From contig JAFIGY010000002.1 in the NCBI GenBank assembly GCA_017849435.1, positions 124,001 through 188,000 of the forward strand: a stretch of DNA of 64,000 nt. The letters are read 5' to 3'. The number at the start of each line of letters is the position of its first letter. Positions within the stretch are counted from its first letter, which is position 1. The notes under the pieces were generated by a model. That model ran no database searches. It worked only from the letters and a program-made list of their open reading frames with translations, and was not told where the DNA came from. This stretch comes from Chitinophaga niabensis. Its GTDB lineage: Bacteria > Bacteroidota > Bacteroidia > Chitinophagales > Chitinophagaceae. A program made the position numbers and the translations under genes. Shown here piece after piece: positions 60,960 through 64,000 of this stretch.

Positions 60960-62744
60960 ATGAAAAAAATCAGTTTAGCAGTCCTTTTGTGCCATTGGCT
61001 TACAGTAGTCATCGCACAGCAGCAGTATTCAAAAGCCGTAAACGAACAGATCGCCCGGGTGGAAAACAGCCTATCGGGCGGCCTGGTCATCGACGGTAAA
61101 CTATACAGCCTTTCTGAAAGAATGAAACATTACAATGTGGCGGGATTAAGTGTCGCCGTTATCGACAATTACCAGATTGTGTGGGCCAAAGGGTATGGTT
61201 ATGCTGACAAAAAAGAAGGCAGGAAAGTAACTACCAATACCCTATTTGAACCCGGATCGATCAGTAAGTCACTAAACGCAGTAGGTATCTTATACCTGGC
61301 GCAACAGGAAAAGCTGGATCTCTACCAAGACATCAACCAGTACCTCGTCAACTGGAAATTTCCTTATGACACCGTGTCCCATGGCAAGAAAATTACAACC
61401 GCCCAGTTGCTCAGTCACACTGCCGGCCTGTCGGTTCATGGCTTCCCCGGTTACCAACGGGATAGTGTAATTGCTGCAGTCACCGATATTTTAGATGGCC
61501 GGGCTCCTTCCAACACGGAAGCTGTACGATCGCTGGCAGAACCGGGTACGGGACCCCGCTATTCCGGGGGAGGTACCCTTATAACGCAGCAAATGCTTAC
61601 CGATCTTACAAAACAACGATATGAGCAATACATGTATGAGCATGTGTTCCGGCCACTGGGAATGAACAACAGTTCTTATAGTCAACCCCCGGCAGTCAAC
61701 CAACGAAAAAATTTGGCAACAGGGTACAAAAGCGACGGCAATGAAGTTCCGGGAAAGTATCATGTATACCCGGAAAAAGCAGCGGCCGGATTATGGACTA
61801 CACCCACAGATATATGCAAATACATTCTTGAAATGCAGCAGGCTTACCAGGGAAAGTCATCAAAAGTGTTGAACCAGGAAATGGTAAAATTGCATGTAAC
61901 GCCCTACAAAAATGATGTGGCAATGGGTACCTTCATACAGAATAGGAACGGCGAAAAGTACTTCGATCATACCGCCAGTAACGAGGGGTTCTCAGGTTTA
62001 TTCATTGGTGGATTAACAAACGGAAAGGGAGCTGCGATATTTGTAAATTCCGACGACGCTACCATTGCATTCGAACTGGTTAACAGCATAGCACTCGCAT
62101 ATAATTGGGTGGGTTTCAGAAAACCTGAAGAAATAACTACTTTACCGGTAAACGACACCATCACCTCGAAATACATCGGCGAATATATACTAGACGGATT
62201 TTTTTCAGAAATAAAAAAAGGAAAAGACGGGCTTTACTTGTGGGCCGATGGCATCAACAGCAAAATGTATTTTACGTCGTCAACCGATTTTCGCAACCTC
62301 GAATTAGGGGGCACAAAGACTTTTACTTTCGATAATGCCGGGACAGTAACCGGTTATTCGAATACGATTAATGGCCGGCTGCGCGCAACTGGGCAAAAGA
62401 TAACCACTTTAGATACACTGAAACCGAGACCCGGGCAATCGGGTGTTTTGGGTCGTCATTTGCTGGAGACTAAAAATTATGACAAAGCGATTGGCTTTTT
62501 ATCGAAGGGTTTGGCCAGCGAACCTTCAGACTCGTCGCTAGTAAAAAACTTAGCTCACTCGTTTCTCTTTAAGGGTGATTTCACCAAAGCGATTGAGCTA
62601 TATAGACAATATTTAAAGTCAGGGCACACTGTGAGCGAGTTAAGCAAAACTTTGAAAAATGATTTTGAATATTTCCGCAATGCGGGGTTTGACCATTCCG
62701 TGATAAAAAAGGCAAGCGAGATACTTTCACTACAGGATCAATAA
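60960..62744 (+). CDS. Exported serine hydrolase (class C beta-lactamase fold) with TPR tail
   Basis: A 594-residue protein. The frame opens at a TTG (60951), but the ATG at 60960 starts the signal peptide MKKISLAVLLCHWLTVVIAQ. The catalytic domain (about residues 40-370) has SISK (nucleophile Ser and Lys) in EPGSISKSLNAVG, a Tyr motif in GPRYSGGGTLI and a third box near DHTASNEGFSG. Residues 400-500 resemble the lipocalin-like extra domain of such peptidases, and the end is TPR-like. It is probably a peptidase or esterase of the beta-lactamase (Pfam PF00144) family; drug hydrolysis is not implied. TAGGTTTG at 60946-60953 matches the -7 box but leaves almost no leader. The lipoprotein gene follows 5 bp later. 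Confidence 0.9.
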   Translation: MKKISLAVLLCHWLTVVIAQQQYSKAVNEQIARVENSLSGGLVIDGKLYSLSERMKHYNVAGLSVAVIDNYQIVWAKGYGYADKKEGRKVTTNTLFEPGSISKSLNAVGILYLAQQEKLDLYQDINQYLVNWKFPYDTVSHGKKITTAQLLSHTAGLSVHGFPGYQRDSVIAAVTDILDGRAPSNTEAVRSLAEPGTGPRYSGGGTLITQQMLTDLTKQRYEQYMYEHVFRPLGMNNSSYSQPPAVNQRKNLATGYKSDGNEVPGKYHVYPEKAAAGLWTTPTDICKYILEMQQAYQGKSSKVLNQEMVKLHVTPYKNDVAMGTFIQNRNGEKYFDHTASNEGFSGLFIGGLTNGKGAAIFVNSDDATIAFELVNSIALAYNWVGFRKPEEITTLPVNDTITSKYIGEYILDGFFSEIKKGKDGLYLWADGINSKMYFTSSTDFRNLELGGTKTFTFDNAGTVTGYSNTINGRLRATGQKITTLDTLKPRPGQSGVLGRHLLETKNYDKAIGFLSKGLASEPSDSSLVKNLAHSFLFKGDFTKAIELYRQYLKSGHTVSELSKTLKNDFEYFRNAGFDHSVIKKASEILSLQDQ

Positions 62745-62749
62745 ATAAA

Positions 62750-63454
62750 ATGAAACATATACACGTACATACTTTGCTCTTCTTGTTTGTTTTTTGCACT
62801 TCCTGTGGGGGACAAAACAAATCAGGCCTTCCAAAAGAAAATAGCAAGTCCGAAACAAAAAACATAGTCACTTCCGTCGGATCTAATGAACGTAATATTT
62901 ACTCTAAGTATGAGTATACTGATTCTATCGGTAAGCGTCTAATAATACAAAACAGTTTCCCAAAAGGTGGAATAAAATATACTGATTCTAATGGTGAGGT
63001 ATATGTTTATGCTGTATTTTGGACCCGGATAATTAATGAAACAGATAATCCTCTGGAATTGAATATTGACTTTCCTGTAAATTCATATGAAGTTCCCTCT
63101 TTACCTGGTAAATACTTCAAAATACTGGTTCCTTCCGACACAATGACACTTGATAAAGAACACTTGTTTAATCATGGTCTGACAGACGTGGAAACTTTTT
63201 TAGATAGCAGTATTCATAAATCGTCCTCGTTGAAAAGATCAATTAATCCAAAAGAATCCAGTGGTTTTTATGTCGTAATACTCTGCCTGATTGAAGGAGC
63301 AAAGGGCACCCTGCGTACAGGACTTAGCCTAAAAGGGGGCAGTCTTTTTTATAGAATTTCACGATTTACCGGCCCGCCGCCACTATCATTAATCGACGAA
63401 AAAGAAATTCCTTGTGGAAGTATTAATTTAGAAAATTTCATGTTGCGGAAATAA
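62750..63454 (+). CDS. Lipoprotein of unknown function
   Basis: A 234-residue protein with signal peptide MKHIHVHTLLFLFVF and lipobox CTSC followed by GG. The mature part begins with a Ser/Lys-rich linker, then a beta-rich domain (WTRIINETDNPLELNIDFPV) that suggests an Ig-like sandwich. No family is recognised. Its coding sequence is visibly more A/T-rich than most of the window. It starts 5 bp after the serine hydrolase stop, so the two form an operon. Confidence 0.75.
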   Translation: MKHIHVHTLLFLFVFCTSCGGQNKSGLPKENSKSETKNIVTSVGSNERNIYSKYEYTDSIGKRLIIQNSFPKGGIKYTDSNGEVYVYAVFWTRIINETDNPLELNIDFPVNSYEVPSLPGKYFKILVPSDTMTLDKEHLFNHGLTDVETFLDSSIHKSSSLKRSINPKESSGFYVVILCLIEGAKGTLRTGLSLKGGSLFYRISRFTGPPPLSLIDEKEIPCGSINLENFMLRK

Positions 63455-63540
63455 ATATACAGCCAGCGCACAACAAAATGTATCAGAAATAGCAGGATTC
63501 CCCTACCATGGCTCGTGAGACACGAGCCATTCGTTATATA

Positions 63541-63570
63541 AAACAAAAAACCCAGCATTACTGCCAGGTT
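63541..63570 (-). terminator. Rho-independent terminator of tRNA-Asn
   Basis: Read on the - strand: AACCTGGCA, loop GTAA, TGCTGGGTT (one mismatch or wobble), followed by TTTTGTTT. It begins 11 bp past the tRNA 3' end. Confidence 0.75.
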
Positions 63571-63580
63571 TAAAAGCTTG

Positions 63581-63654
63581 CTCCCCCTGTTGGACTTGAA
63601 CCAACGACCCTCTGATTAACAGTCAGATGCTCTAACCAACTGAGCTAAGGAGGA
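63581..63654 (-). tRNA. tRNA-Asn (anticodon GTT)
   Basis: A 74-nt cloverleaf on the - strand: acceptor TCCTCCT pairing with AGGGGGA, discriminator G, D-arm GCTC/GAGC, anticodon arm TCTGA CTGTTAA TCAGA with anticodon GTT, and T-arm GTTGG TTCAAGT CCAAC. CCA is not encoded. The 3' end is the target duplicated at 59783-59799. Confidence 0.95.
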
Positions 63655-63776
63655 AGTTCCCGTTTCAAATTGGGATTGCAAAAATATACAAATTTTCATT
63701 CCCGCAAAATCTATTTGGACTTTTTTTCCAAACACTCCCAAAATAACACATTAGCAAAAACCCGCATGAGCGCAGG

Positions 63777-64000
63777 TCACCAGCTCAGCCAGCTCTTCTC
63801 CATCCCCACAAAAATCCCATCCTCCCGCATTTCAATGGGATAAGTTTTAAGATAAAACCCCTCACCACTGGAATTATACCCATTCCGCAAGGAAAACCTG
63901 TACCGGTGAAGCGGGCAAACTACATTCCCCTGCCCATCAATAAACCCCTCGGCCAACAGCCCCCCGGCATGCGGACATTTATACGCGAATGCATACAGCT
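63777..64000 (-). CDS. Rieske [2Fe-2S] protein, C-terminal part (cut by window edge)
   Basis: Reading leftwards from the window edge to the TGA at 63777 gives 74 codons: AYAFAYKCPHAGGLLAEG, then VVCPLHRYRFSLRNG and a C-terminus ending GMEKSWLSW. The two cluster-binding boxes C-P-H and C-P-L-H are the Rieske signature for a [2Fe-2S] cluster with two Cys and two His ligands. The short form suggests a small Rieske ferredoxin (NirD-like or dioxygenase-ferredoxin-like) rather than a bc1 subunit. The start lies beyond the window. Confidence 0.85.
   Translation of the reverse strand, partial: LYAFAYKCPHAGGLLAEGFIDGQGNVVCPLHRYRFSLRNGYNSSGEGFYLKTYPIEMREDGIFVGMEKSWLSW

Noticed and set aside
60960..62744. 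Serine hydrolase as an antibiotic-resistance beta-lactamase
   Set aside because: The fold is shared with many peptidases and esterases; the TPR tail and lipocalin-like extra domain point to another exported hydrolase.

Overview
The window looks like a chromosomal segment of a Bacteroidota bacterium, most likely a Chitinophagaceae member close to Chitinophaga. The basis is the gene content: SusC/SusD outer-membrane nutrient uptake with FecR and an ECF sigma factor, two proteins ending in gliding-type (type B) type IX secretion sorting domains, a PorP/SprF partner, LytTR regulators, and FGE-free, Shine-Dalgarno-poor starts with TAnnTTTG-like promoter boxes. The species cannot be fixed from the sequence alone.

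Layout. 1-2.8 kb: the start of a PfkB-type sugar kinase (cut by the left edge), a MATE exporter and a small lipoprotein. 2.9-14.6 kb: a leftward three-gene unit of a 2840-residue Ig-repeat adhesin, a PorP/SprF partner and an OmpA/PD40 envelope protein. 14.6-19 kb: an 830-bp regulatory gap rich in GTTCAT half-sites, then a NACHT-type STAND NTPase and a membrane transglutaminase-like protein, then Dps. 19.6-27.6 kb: an OmpA protein, an SDR, an alpha/beta hydrolase, a LytS/LytTR two-component pair and a TonB-receptor-like barrel. 27.6-34.4 kb: the conserved SpoIIM-DUF4129-DUF4350-MoxR-DUF58 operon with two RDD proteins. 34.5-44.8 kb: a carbohydrate locus with nagA, susD-like, susC-like, fecR, a divergent ECF sigma gene and a GH9 hydrolase. 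44.8-49.7 kb: an L,D-transpeptidase-like protein, then a TonB receptor / periplasmic protein / membrane LytTR operon with a tandem operator. 49.8-54.6 kb: a Fic protein, a three-PAS hybrid kinase and a 2H phosphoesterase. 54.7-59.4 kb: a second large type IX type B protein (beta-helix, Ig, MBG repeats). 59.4-64 kb: a more A/T-rich segment (membrane winged-helix regulator, serine hydrolase, lipoprotein) bracketed by an intact tRNA-Asn and a degenerate copy of its 3' end, then the end of a Rieske protein.

The least expected signals are non-coding: (i) the 17-bp tRNA-Asn 3'-end duplication around a 3.8-kb cargo segment; (ii) four TTTACA repeats in helical phase between the divergent regulator and hydrolase of that segment; (iii) two matching GTTCAT arrays, one on each side of the gap between the adhesin and the STAND NTPase; (iv) a 13-bp direct repeat with a 21-bp period upstream of a TonB/LytTR operon; (v) a terminator pointing antisense out of the susC-like leader. 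All functional assignments rest on reading motifs by eye; no database search was run.
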